Assembly: GCA_022770365.1 (NCBI GenBank)
Contig: JALEHU010000125.1
Span: 1 to 39,239 of the forward strand
Source: Blautia sp.
GTDB taxonomy: Bacteria; Bacillota; Clostridia; Lachnospirales; Lachnospiraceae
DNA length: 39,239 nt
Direction: 5' to 3'
Every line of letters starts with the position of its first letter. The stretch's first letter is position 1. Of the stretch, positions 25,208 to 32,192 are shown in pieces. The position numbers and the translations under genes were made by a program. The notes beneath the pieces were generated by a model. The model was not told the DNA's origin. It was given only the letters and a program-made list of their open reading frames with translations, and made no database searches.

Positions 25208-25384
25208 CTATCCGATCAGCCAGCTGATGTACCACAGAAGCAGCGCACTGATCATTGCCTGAACAGAAATCTTTTTTCTCTCACTGCGTGACTGATCAAT
25301 GATGATTGCAGCCAGTAAGGACACCACTGCTATAATCATCATAAGAATACCTGCAGTTCTGATTAAGTCACTTAAATTCATCAT
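25208..25384 (-). CDS. Two-helix membrane miniprotein (58 aa)
   Basis: A 58-residue protein with two hydrophobic segments (about 9-28 and 39-57) joined by a basic loop (DQSRSERKKIS). The ATG at 25384 lies 9 nt after GGAG and 5 bp after the RING-like gene stop. An upstream ATG at 25405 would overlap that gene and lacks a ribosome site. It resembles the terminal 64-residue gene in layout but not clearly in sequence. Perhaps a membrane anchor for the conjugation proteins. Confidence 0.65.
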   Translation of the reverse strand: MMNLSDLIRTAGILMMIIAVVSLLAAIIIDQSRSERKKISVQAMISALLLWYISWLIG

Positions 25385-25388
25385 CTGA

Positions 25389-25973
25389 TTAATCTCCAAT
25401 TCCATACTCCTCTTTGATCGCAGTCATCTGTTTATCTATAGCACCTGAAAAAGAGGCAGAAGCTCTGGATTCTATTTTTACAAACACCTCCTGATAATAG
25501 GCATCCTCTCTGCTCCTGCCGTTAATCGGTGACTCTTCATTGCGAAACTGCAGCAGACTCAATCCCAGACACGCTATCAATCCTGCCTTGAAAATACATG
25601 AAACAATTTTACCGGTCCAGTGCATCAGGATTCTGTCCGCCTTATCCAGACAGCCGGATACGGTCGTCATGACCCTGTCAGCACCGGTAAATCCGGAATT
25701 GGCATTTTTGATGATTTTTATTCTGGAATCAGAACTTGTCTGAATTCTGATCTTCTTTTTGCCAAAAGGTTCTGTTTCCTTATGACGACATCTGTTGTTC
25801 GGACAGCAATTTTTCAGTTCCCATGTATCAATAAGCCACACACGATGGCATTTTGCACAGACAACCACCGTATCTCCCGGATGAAATTCTTCCAGAAGAT
25901 ACTCATCTGTTCTATGCTGTTCCAAAAACCATTTGTCCCGTATCCCGGACAGTTGATAGCTGTTCTTTACCAT
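25389..25973 (-). CDS. RING/treble-clef-like zinc protein with a membrane segment
   Basis: A 194-residue protein. Residues 35-64 hold a zinc site of treble-clef/RING type: C39 and C42 in VVVCAKCHRVW, W51, then C56/C57, C62 and H64 in ELKNCCPNNRCRH. This matches the VVC..C...CW...C...C outline of prokaryotic RING-like domains linked to ubiquitin systems, but the second metal site (the H..C of a full RING) is missing, so only one zinc is likely. A hydrophobic segment at about 122-143 could anchor it. The C-terminus is helical. It starts 7 bp after the E1 gene. MVKNSYQLSG echoes the N-terminal motif of the transglutaminase protein. A membrane E3-like adaptor is the tempting reading, unproven. 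Confidence 0.75.
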   Translation of the reverse strand: MVKNSYQLSGIRDKWFLEQHRTDEYLLEEFHPGDTVVVCAKCHRVWLIDTWELKNCCPNNRCRHKETEPFGKKKIRIQTSSDSRIKIIKNANSGFTGADRVMTTVSGCLDKADRILMHWTGKIVSCIFKAGLIACLGLSLLQFRNEESPINGRSREDAYYQEVFVKIESRASASFSGAIDKQMTAIKEEYGIGD

Positions 25974-25979
25974 AATTGT

Positions 25980-27266
25980 TTACCGTTCAATCATTCTCTG
26001 CTGTTCTGAAGCATTCTTTATCAATGACTCCCGTACAGTAAGTGATCCAAGTACATCCGGAAGATCTGCCGTCAGTTCATAGTACCTGCATTTCGAATCC
26101 TCCGAACAGCTTCGTACTGTTACGATGTGTCCTTTCGCAATGCCAAGCTCCTCCAGTGTCATATGAGAAATTCTTTCATCCGATGCCCGAAGCTCAACAA
26201 TCTCGTCACTGCTTGATAATCCCTTCTGAAAGTCTTTCTTTGCAATACAGTCGCTGCAGTAATAGTCCTCCGCATAGATCAGATAATCCGGTTTATGGAA
26301 ATCGATCGTACTGCCGCAGGTCTTGCATCTTCCGGTAAATGTGAATCTGTGTTCTCCTGTAATATCAATGTAAAACTCTTCACCGTCATTCTGCTCCTTT
26401 ACCCATTCCAGAAACTCTCCGAGAACCGCCTGATTCGTCCAGTGAGTTGTCTCCACTTTGTCGTAACTGTTGTGATACATACAGTTATCCCGCCGCGGAA
26501 TACGGATTGATTCAAAAGAGTTGGTCAGCCCCTCGAAATAGTACTTCATGCCGTACTGTGTCTGCCCCATACCATGAAGGATCTTAACCGCTTCCTGCAC
26601 AGCCAGTGCTCCCGCAACCGCTGTAGATATCTGAATCGTGGGTGCCTTCTTTTCTTCCACGAAACGCTTTCTTTTTTCATCACAGGAATAACGGATCATT
26701 TTCTCATTCGCAAGCTGTTTCTTTGACACACTGCAAGCCCAGCAGGAAGATTGCGGATAATGGAACACAGAGACACTCATTCCAAGTTCCCTGATTCCTC
26801 CGTCAACATATGGAATTTTTAAAAGATTACACCGTTTGTTAACACTTGTCCGGGCTTCATAATTGTCCAGGCAGCCGATGACCACATCAAACTGTCTGAA
26901 AACACCGTTTCCCAGAAGATGCATGATATCTCCGATAAAATAATCCACTTCAACGTCCGGACATACCGACATTTCTCTTACCCGCTGTGCGGCAATCTCT
27001 GCCTTGTATTTCCCCACATCCTTTTTTCCAAACAGTACCGTACGGCTCAGATTCGAGGTGGAGATCACGTCCATATCACAGATAAAAATATGTCCGATAC
27101 CGATCAAGGCCAGGTTCTTCAGTACTTCATTTCCAATAGCTCCCGCTCCGATAACGAGAACATAGCTGTTGTTCACCACATCCTGCTCCCACCAGGGAAT
27201 CAGTTTCTGACGGTCCACCATGGACTCCTCATCCCTCTGGACTTCGCCTATTACGGTTCTTCCCAT
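25980..27266 (-). CDS. ThiF/E1-like ubiquitin-activating enzyme with extra zinc ribbon
   Basis: A 428-residue E1-type adenylating enzyme. The nucleotide loop is VIGAGAIGNEV (38-48); D64/D66, N72 and R75 lie in CDMDVISTSNLSR; K86 and CLDN (132-135) complete the ATP/Mg site. A structural zinc site is formed by CWAC (175-178) and probably CMYH (262-265), a CxxC/CxxH variant. C195 (IRYSCDE) sits where the catalytic Cys or crossover loop occurs. Residues 314-340 are an added zinc ribbon (CKTC, CSDC), with a further domain to the end. It should adenylate the Ubl C-terminus and pass it to the E2. The ATG at 27266 follows AGGGAGG; an in-frame start at 27290 has no such site. Confidence 0.93.
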   Translation of the reverse strand: MGRTVIGEVQRDEESMVDRQKLIPWWEQDVVNNSYVLVIGAGAIGNEVLKNLALIGIGHIFICDMDVISTSNLSRTVLFGKKDVGKYKAEIAAQRVREMSVCPDVEVDYFIGDIMHLLGNGVFRQFDVVIGCLDNYEARTSVNKRCNLLKIPYVDGGIRELGMSVSVFHYPQSSCWACSVSKKQLANEKMIRYSCDEKRKRFVEEKKAPTIQISTAVAGALAVQEAVKILHGMGQTQYGMKYYFEGLTNSFESIRIPRRDNCMYHNSYDKVETTHWTNQAVLGEFLEWVKEQNDGEEFYIDITGEHRFTFTGRCKTCGSTIDFHKPDYLIYAEDYYCSDCIAKKDFQKGLSSSDEIVELRASDERISHMTLEELGIAKGHIVTVRSCSEDSKCRYYELTADLPDVLGSLTVRESLIKNASEQQRMIER

Positions 27267-27323
27267 TTTACAATTCCTCCCTTTTTGCATCGATTTTGTT
27301 TTGTTTCGATTTTGTTGTTTTTC

Positions 27324-27444
27324 TATTCTTTCTCCATTTTTTCGTTATTGCTTCGCTATTCTTTCGCTATTACTTCGCCATCCTATCGCTATTACTTCGC
27401 TATTACTTCGCCATCCTTTCGCTATTCTTTCGCTATTCTTTCAT
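27324..27444 (-). repeat. 11 x 11-bp tandem repeat between JAB and E1 genes
   Basis: On the minus strand eleven consecutive 11-bp units follow the consensus GCGAAAGAATA, starting with the last codons and TAG stop of the JAB gene and running toward the E1 start. Variants include GCGAAGTAATA (three copies) and GCGAAAGGATG. The period equals one DNA helical turn. It fills most of the 166-bp gap, by far the largest at this point of an otherwise tight operon. No open frame runs through it. It may set E1 translation or message stability by copy number. Confidence 0.9.
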
Positions 27445-28620
27445 TAATATCTCAAAACCATACCGGCTGCTGTACAAGTCCGTCTGCGGGCTGCACAATA
27501 CGAAGGTATATGCCCCCCAGTTCGTCATGAGATTCCACATGATACTGTTATCATGGAAAAAATCCGATTCTGACTTTGCTGCAAGAACTGCGATTTTCCC
27601 CGGCTCTCTGCTGCCCCGGATTTTCAGCAGTTCCTGAGGATCATGGTAGAAATAAGAACTTACAAACTTTAGTTTGTAGTGTCCGTATTCTTCCAAAAGG
27701 ATCCCTTCCAGCAAAATTCCTTCCAGTCCATCGTCCATGTCTCCCATGGTATCAAGATTACGCTTCAGCATTCCGGCTACCGCACACGTCAGATCCCGGA
27801 AGAAACGGCCGGGAAGCGGTTCCATCCGGATCCTCTCGATCATCGGTCTGTCAAACAGTCTTCTCTGGAAGTCCCTCCGTACTCCCAGAGTGTACCAGTC
27901 GTATTGAAAAATTTTAAAATCTCTGCCGTTTTTCCGTACGTCAGGCCTCATGGATACTTCCATTCTCCCCGGTATCTCATTCCTATCCCGGTACCGGTAT
28001 CCGTCATGACGATTCCTGACCTCGCCCGTCATCAGATAGCTTTCACATTCCGTACTGTCCGGCCCATAATATGCCTTCCAGGTTTTCCGGTTCGGATTAA
28101 ACACAATGCCAATGCTGTATGGATATTCACACTTCTGAGCCTGCGTTTCATAATCGATGTTGGAATACGCAGCAGGAATATCGCGTGGATGCGTATGGTA
28201 CCATCCTACCGGAACAAGTTCCGAATTTTCCTCCTCATTCAATCTGTCAAGTTTCCTGCTCATATCTGCCCAGTTTACAGCCGACATGTGGATAAAAGAG
28301 TTTCCGCTCTCCTTCGGATTTATACAGGAAATAATATGGCATACTTCCACCCATATTACTTCCCTGCCTTCCTCCGAAGAATCTTTGCAGAAATGCCCGG
28401 CCAGAATACCTCCCTGTTCTTTTCTGTTCTTCTTTGTCATTTGTCCCCAGGAAATATCCCGGAACAATTCTCTTACAGCTTCGCTGCGGACAATGATTTT
28501 CAGATCATTGTCTCCTCTGCTGCGATACCCCGAAGAGATCATATCGGATAAATCCCCGGGAAACGTTTTTTCCACCAGCCGGTACGTCTGTGTTACATCA
28601 TAAATAATGGATTTGCCCAT
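27433..28620 (-). CDS. JAB/JAMM metalloprotease 1 with C-terminal extension
   Basis: A 395-residue protein. The N-terminal MPN/JAB domain has a complete zinc site: Glu68 in KEQGGILAG, His142 and His144 in GWYHTHPRDIPAAY, Ser153 and Asp156 in SNID. About 190 residues follow, a mixed alpha/beta domain with no motif I know (FVSSYFYHDPQELLKIRGSR). It starts 6 bp after the Ubl gene with no clear ribosome site, implying coupled translation and therefore matched production with the Ubl. The likely job is maturing the Ubl tail (removing residues after a Gly) or removing it from targets. Which of the two JABs does which cannot be told from the sequence. Confidence 0.93.
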   Translation of the reverse strand: MGKSIIYDVTQTYRLVEKTFPGDLSDMISSGYRSRGDNDLKIIVRSEAVRELFRDISWGQMTKKNRKEQGGILAGHFCKDSSEEGREVIWVEVCHIISCINPKESGNSFIHMSAVNWADMSRKLDRLNEEENSELVPVGWYHTHPRDIPAAYSNIDYETQAQKCEYPYSIGIVFNPNRKTWKAYYGPDSTECESYLMTGEVRNRHDGYRYRDRNEIPGRMEVSMRPDVRKNGRDFKIFQYDWYTLGVRRDFQRRLFDRPMIERIRMEPLPGRFFRDLTCAVAGMLKRNLDTMGDMDDGLEGILLEGILLEEYGHYKLKFVSSYFYHDPQELLKIRGSREPGKIAVLAAKSESDFFHDNSIMWNLMTNWGAYTFVLCSPQTDLYSSRYGFEILMKE

Positions 28621-28626
28621 ATGCAG

Positions 28627-28887
28627 TTACGCCATCGCACCGGAAAACAGACGAATCGTGGAATACTCACCTCCACCGTTTTCCTCAAGTGTTTTGTCCA
28701 GATCCATATTCGTGATATCCACACCGTCTTTAAGAGCAGCCGTATATCCGTCAGGAATCTCATTAACAAAATGGCTGTCGATCAGATCATCAATCAGTTC
28801 CTGAATCGTCATATCCACAGGCATATCCACGTCTACTACATTACCGGATGTCGGGTGCATTACTTTTACTCTTTTCATTTCTTCCAT
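28627..28887 (-). CDS. Ubiquitin-like (YukD-type) beta-grasp protein
   Basis: An 86-residue protein with a beta-grasp pattern: strands RVKVMHP and VVDVDMP, helix TIQELIDDLIDSHFV, strand YTAALKDG, the ubiquitin-like LDKTLEENGGGEYSTIRLF near the end (compare STLHLVLRL of ubiquitin), and a short tail, SGAMA. It resembles YukD/EsaB-type ubiquitin-like proteins. There is no GG at the end: the tail is FSGAMA, so either a JAB trims AMA to expose SG, or the E1 activates the terminal Ala. It sits between E2 and JAB and upstream of E1, as expected for the modifier. The start at 28887 follows AAGGAG. Confidence 0.87.
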   Translation of the reverse strand: MEEMKRVKVMHPTSGNVVDVDMPVDMTIQELIDDLIDSHFVNEIPDGYTAALKDGVDITNMDLDKTLEENGGGEYSTIRLFSGAMA

Positions 28888-28995
28888 GTTTTTATCTCCT
28901 TTTGTTTTGCTTTATTTTGGGTTTAATATTTTTTTGAAACTGTGGTCCTGTTTTGCCTCCATTGAAGTATTACCTTTTGTTTCTTATCATTTGTT

Positions 28996-29511
28996 TCACA
29001 AATGGATCACGCATCTGCGTTTTTTCTCTTCCCCAATGGGAAGTTCCTGTTTGTCTGTCGGGAAAAGATTCGTTCCTGCATTTTCATTCCAGAAAGATAC
29101 CGCATTTGGATTCGCCGGGCTTTTTACATTGGAATAACGTTTATCAAACTGAAGAGTTTTTGCCATACGTCTTACATAACTCCACAGCTGTTCATCTGAA
29201 GACCACACTCCCGGACACCATGCTCTGTCAGTATACCAGTTCACATGAAACGGCTGCTGTTCTCTCATGACAGCCCTGGGCTTCACCGTCGGGTATTCCG
29301 GCGGAAAGGTGATATCCACAGTGCTTTTGTCTCTGTAAATCGGCTTTCCCTTGGCATCCAGGCCAATAATTGTACGGATATTAAATGTAACCACGTAGTG
29401 TTCCGGATTATCCGGATCATCCACAGTCCAGTCAACTGCACTGTTTCTCATTCCGGCCATCAGTTTATAATCATTTTTCAGACGGATGGCTCTTAATTCT
29501 TTCTGATTCAT
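28996..29511 (-). CDS. E2-like ubiquitin-conjugating enzyme (UBC fold)
   Basis: A 171-residue UBC-fold protein. The strand region TVDITFPPEYPTVKPRAVMR matches the YPxxxP core of E2s. It is followed by H89-V90-N91 and, exactly seven residues later, C99 in RAWCPGVW, the same spacing as HPN-x7-Cys in eukaryotic E2s. Thus the catalytic Cys and the oxyanion Asn are conserved. The C-terminus (about 120-171) is polar and ends KKRRCVIHL. It should carry the Ubl as a thioester and transfer it to lysines or other nucleophiles. The start at 29511 follows AAGGAGG; an in-frame start at 29550 is not supported by a ribosome site. Confidence 0.93.
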   Translation of the reverse strand: MNQKELRAIRLKNDYKLMAGMRNSAVDWTVDDPDNPEHYVVTFNIRTIIGLDAKGKPIYRDKSTVDITFPPEYPTVKPRAVMREQQPFHVNWYTDRAWCPGVWSSDEQLWSYVRRMAKTLQFDKRYSNVKSPANPNAVSFWNENAGTNLFPTDKQELPIGEEKKRRCVIHL

Positions 29512-29621
29512 GTTCTGTACCTCCTTATGAATATTCTGTTCCGGAAACACTTTTATTGTATAGCCTTCCGGATTATTTTTTTAATTTTTTATGCGTATAT
29601 GATCAGTAAAATCTTGTCACA

Positions 29622-30545
29622 TTATTCCAGACCTCCTGAAAATGCCCCCATACTGCTTCCGGAACCTCCTGAAAATCCGCTTCCGCCAAAACCTCCGTGA
29701 TTGGAGTGACCAAGGGTGCCTTTTTCCCCGGCATCTGTTTCTGTCTTGTTGGTCTTAAGGGCTTCCAGCATACTTCTGTCCAGAACGCTTTCCACCTTCT
29801 GTGCAGAGGATTTATTGAAATATTGTACATTTTCCATGTAATAACGTTCATTCATTTTTCCCTGGAGCGTATTCTGGATATTTGTATCTCCATATATCTT
29901 CTGCGCCATACTAAGGTTACAGGCATAGCTGTTTTGGCTGATTCCTGTTATGTATTCTCTGAAATTCGGGTCCTCTCCATACTTCGCATTCAGAAATCCG
30001 AATGCTTCCAGTGTATGTTTTTCGCCGGCTGCAAAAGCACTTCGCTCCAGCCCCTGAATTCTGTAAAGCACTCCGTCCACTTCCGGGTCCACGTAATTCA
30101 GAACCGAATTATTTGACTGCCAGTTGTGCAGTGTTTTCTCCGTAATTCCCATTGCTTTCAGCGTTTCCATGGGAATTTCACCATTCACAGCCTGTTCCTG
30201 AAAAGAATGATAATCTTCGTGGAAAATCGTATCCATCATCTGAATATTGGCATCCGGAACCGGGTGGGTCATCTGTTCAATCTTTCCGGTATTCTCATCC
30301 TTCACATTTGCCACCATGATGCCTTTTTCCAGAATATGTTTATTTACCACGATTCCATTTCCGTCATAATAACCATAACTGGCGCCTTCCAGTTCTTTTG
30401 CCGTGACATTCCGGGGGGCAGAATGATTCAACGAAGCAGAAAGATTTTCCAGTTCCTGAAGAGCCTCCAGGCGCTTGGACAGATCCATTTTTTCCCAGTT
30501 TTCATTTCTGAATTTACTGTATATTTCTGCTGTTCTCTCGTCCAT
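29622..30545 (-). CDS. HExxH metalloprotease-like protein with Gly-rich tail
   Basis: A 307-residue protein with an HExxH zinc motif, HEDYH at 109-113 (MDTIFHEDYHSFQEQ), and a likely third ligand E167 in YRIQGLERSAFAAGE, the pattern of minimal gluzincin-type proteases. No signal peptide or membrane segment. Residues about 270-307 are a Gly/Ser-rich tail ending SMGAFSGGLE. The last six residues, FSGGLE, resemble the Ubl end, FSGAMA, so this protein might also be processed by a JAB or be a conjugation partner. The ATG at 30545 follows GAGGTGAGCT. It could be a processing protease, a toxin-like effector or a structural substrate. The motif is clear; the role is not. Confidence 0.8.
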   Translation of the reverse strand: MDERTAEIYSKFRNENWEKMDLSKRLEALQELENLSASLNHSAPRNVTAKELEGASYGYYDGNGIVVNKHILEKGIMVANVKDENTGKIEQMTHPVPDANIQMMDTIFHEDYHSFQEQAVNGEIPMETLKAMGITEKTLHNWQSNNSVLNYVDPEVDGVLYRIQGLERSAFAAGEKHTLEAFGFLNAKYGEDPNFREYITGISQNSYACNLSMAQKIYGDTNIQNTLQGKMNERYYMENVQYFNKSSAQKVESVLDRSMLEALKTNKTETDAGEKGTLGHSNHGGFGGSGFSGGSGSSMGAFSGGLE

Positions 30546-30553
30546 AGCTCACC

Positions 30554-30886
30554 TCATCCGCGTGCGCCGGGATGCAATGCTCTTCTTGGTCTCCAGATCT
30601 GCGCTTCTCCTTTGACAGAATCCGCTTTGTATTCATTCAGCAGCTTCAGGGCAAACAAAAAGTCTGTTGTGTTCTGAATGCTCATGATCCGTCCTATTGT
30701 GTATTTGCCTTCGTTAATCACCGGCAGTTTCTCTCCGGCGATCCAGGCAGCCACTAATGGTTCAAATTTTTCATCAATTGTTCTGCAGAATTCCTCTGCA
30801 TAAGCACACGCACTTTTTTCCGTTTGAGAACGGTATGATTTCAAAATTACCTCTGCAAACTTTTGTTTATTAATGTTTCTCAGCAT
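30554..30886 (-). CDS. Hypothetical helical protein (110 aa)
   Basis: A 110-residue protein, mainly helical, with the stretch YTIGRIMSIQNTTDFLFALK followed by LLNEYKAD and a basic end. No cysteines in motifs and no membrane segment. The ATG at 30886 (MLRNINKQKF) has GAGGTG upstream and overlaps the ATP-grasp stop by 17 bp, which supports coupled translation. Not recognised. Its place at the operon head beside the ATP-grasp protein suggests a partner of that enzyme or of the metalloprotease that follows 8 bp later. Confidence 0.7.
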   Translation of the reverse strand: MLRNINKQKFAEVILKSYRSQTEKSACAYAEEFCRTIDEKFEPLVAAWIAGEKLPVINEGKYTIGRIMSIQNTTDFLFALKLLNEYKADSVKGEAQIWRPRRALHPGARG

Positions 30887-31982
30887 CTTTACACCTCTTT
30901 CCATATACTTCCCACAGCACTTCTTCCGTTAATTCATGAAACAAAGGACCATTATTGATCTGGTGAAAATCCAGTTCTCCGTTCATCAGATTTGCCTCTA
31001 TCAGCACAGGATTTCCCTCGCAGTCCACTGCAAAATCCCAGGATATCAGACGAAAATGAGGAAGAAATTTATGTGCATCCACGATATGTTCACATATCCG
31101 GTCATAGCATGGAATCCTGCATTCACGGAAAACAGCCCCATCAGGATGCTCCGGGAAACAGGTTCCATATTTGTCAAATCCCCTGTTTTTTAGCCTGCCG
31201 TTCTCCAGAATTCCTGCTGAAATCCCCCCTGCACTGACATTATCCACCTCGCTTTCACCAACCCCCATCCGCACTACAGAAGACAGAAGATGAGTCTTAT
31301 TTTTATGATAAAAAGATATGGTACGGATGGTATTTACCGAAGAACGATGAAGCTTTTCCATTTCGCAGTGCTGCTTCAGGAATACCTGTATCACTGTGTC
31401 AACAACGGTGCGTCGAAGGATATTTTCCAGTCGGCCGATTCCTTCTTTTTGAGCATCCCAGATGAAAATTCCCGCTCCTCCGCAAAAGTTTACCGCCGGC
31501 TTTATAATCACTTTTCCTGCCTCCTGACATCTTCGAAGAATTTCATCCATCTGAATACTGTCAAAGTTCGCATCCAGCCAGAACCCGTTTATCTTTTGCG
31601 CAATGGTCTCCGGCTGCTTTATCTGCGGAAACAGACGGCTGTAAAAGCATTTATGGTCAATATACTTTGCTGCAGATCTGTTGTTATAAAATGGATCAAT
31701 ATCCATGTAATAAACCGTATCCGGCAGAAATCTCACATCATATTCTCCATACAGTCCCGAATAGTATTCTATCCATCCTTTCGCATTCGAATCTGTATAA
31801 GGATCCCAGTATGTATGAACCTGTTCTTTCTGCTCTGCGGATAACACAAAAGGACTTTTCTGATTGTCTTGCAGGCGCCTGTCGATCTCCCGGATCATTG
31901 CTTTTCTCCTTCGCAGCTCTTCGTCCTTTTTCTGAAGATTTTTCTGTCTCAGATGCTCGCTTATCTGTGTTCCCTCAATCAT
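30870..31982 (-). CDS. Sugar-transfer-associated ATP-grasp protein
   Basis: A 370-residue ATP-grasp enzyme. It shows the outline of the sugar-transfer-associated ATP-grasp family: DVRFLPDTVYYMDIDPFYNN (82-101), then a cation-binding IDHKCFYSRLFP, the ATP-binding Lys161 in GKVIIKPAVNFCGGAGIFIW, and the metal-binding end LISWDFAVDCEGNPVLIEAN (312-331, with E329 and N331). These enzymes usually sit in polysaccharide clusters and join an acid to an amine or similar. Here none is near and it opens the ubiquitin-type operon, so it may ligate a small molecule or peptide in that pathway. The first 40 residues are a charged helix. ATG at 31982 after AAAGGAGGAGGGGAG. Confidence 0.85.
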   Translation of the reverse strand: MIEGTQISEHLRQKNLQKKDEELRRRKAMIREIDRRLQDNQKSPFVLSAEQKEQVHTYWDPYTDSNAKGWIEYYSGLYGEYDVRFLPDTVYYMDIDPFYNNRSAAKYIDHKCFYSRLFPQIKQPETIAQKINGFWLDANFDSIQMDEILRRCQEAGKVIIKPAVNFCGGAGIFIWDAQKEGIGRLENILRRTVVDTVIQVFLKQHCEMEKLHRSSVNTIRTISFYHKNKTHLLSSVVRMGVGESEVDNVSAGGISAGILENGRLKNRGFDKYGTCFPEHPDGAVFRECRIPCYDRICEHIVDAHKFLPHFRLISWDFAVDCEGNPVLIEANLMNGELDFHQINNGPLFHELTEEVLWEVYGKRCKDAEKH

Positions 31983-32032
31983 ATACGCTCACTCCCCTCC
32001 TCCTTTTTTTGAGATACGATATGTTTATCTTC

Positions 32033-32060
32033 ATTTTAAAATTATCATGACACACGGAAA
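32033..32060 (-). promoter_or_regulatory. Candidate promoter of the ubiquitin-like operon
   Basis: On the minus strand TTTCCG (32055-32060) and TAAAAT (32033-32038) are 16 bp apart, about 50 bp before the first gene. The -35 match is weak. This is the only non-coding stretch (31983-32091) between the dipeptidase terminator and the operon, so the promoter should be here even if the exact boxes are wrong. Confidence 0.3.
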
Positions 32061-32091
32061 TTTTTTTACATTATTCTCTTCTTCAAGATAA

Positions 32092-32133
32092 AGAGCCCGG
32101 CGAAAATATCCTGGAATATTTTCGCCGGGCTCT
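32092..32133. terminator. Strong rho-independent terminator after the dipeptidase
   Basis: A perfect 18-bp stem (32092-32109 with 32116-32133) closes a 6-nt loop, with a GC-rich base and T-rich flanks on both sides. It is 60 bp past the dipeptidase stop and insulates the downstream operon from read-through. Confidence 0.92.
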
Positions 32134-32192
32134 TTTTAATGATTATAAGATTTAAATTATTAAATTATGCATTATCAGGACAGATTTCTCCG

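Noticed and set aside
27324..27444. CRISPR array
   Set aside because: The repeats are 11 bp with no spacers and no cas genes are present; it is a simple tandem array.
28996..29511. CaaX-type prenylation end on the E2
   Set aside because: The final residues are CVIHL, one residue too many for CaaX, and bacteria of this group lack prenyltransferases for it.
8431..31982. Type VII secretion locus
   Set aside because: A YukD-like Ubl and FtsK/VirD4-type ATPases are suggestive, but no WXG100 protein, EssA/EssB or three-domain EssC is present; kept only as a comparison.
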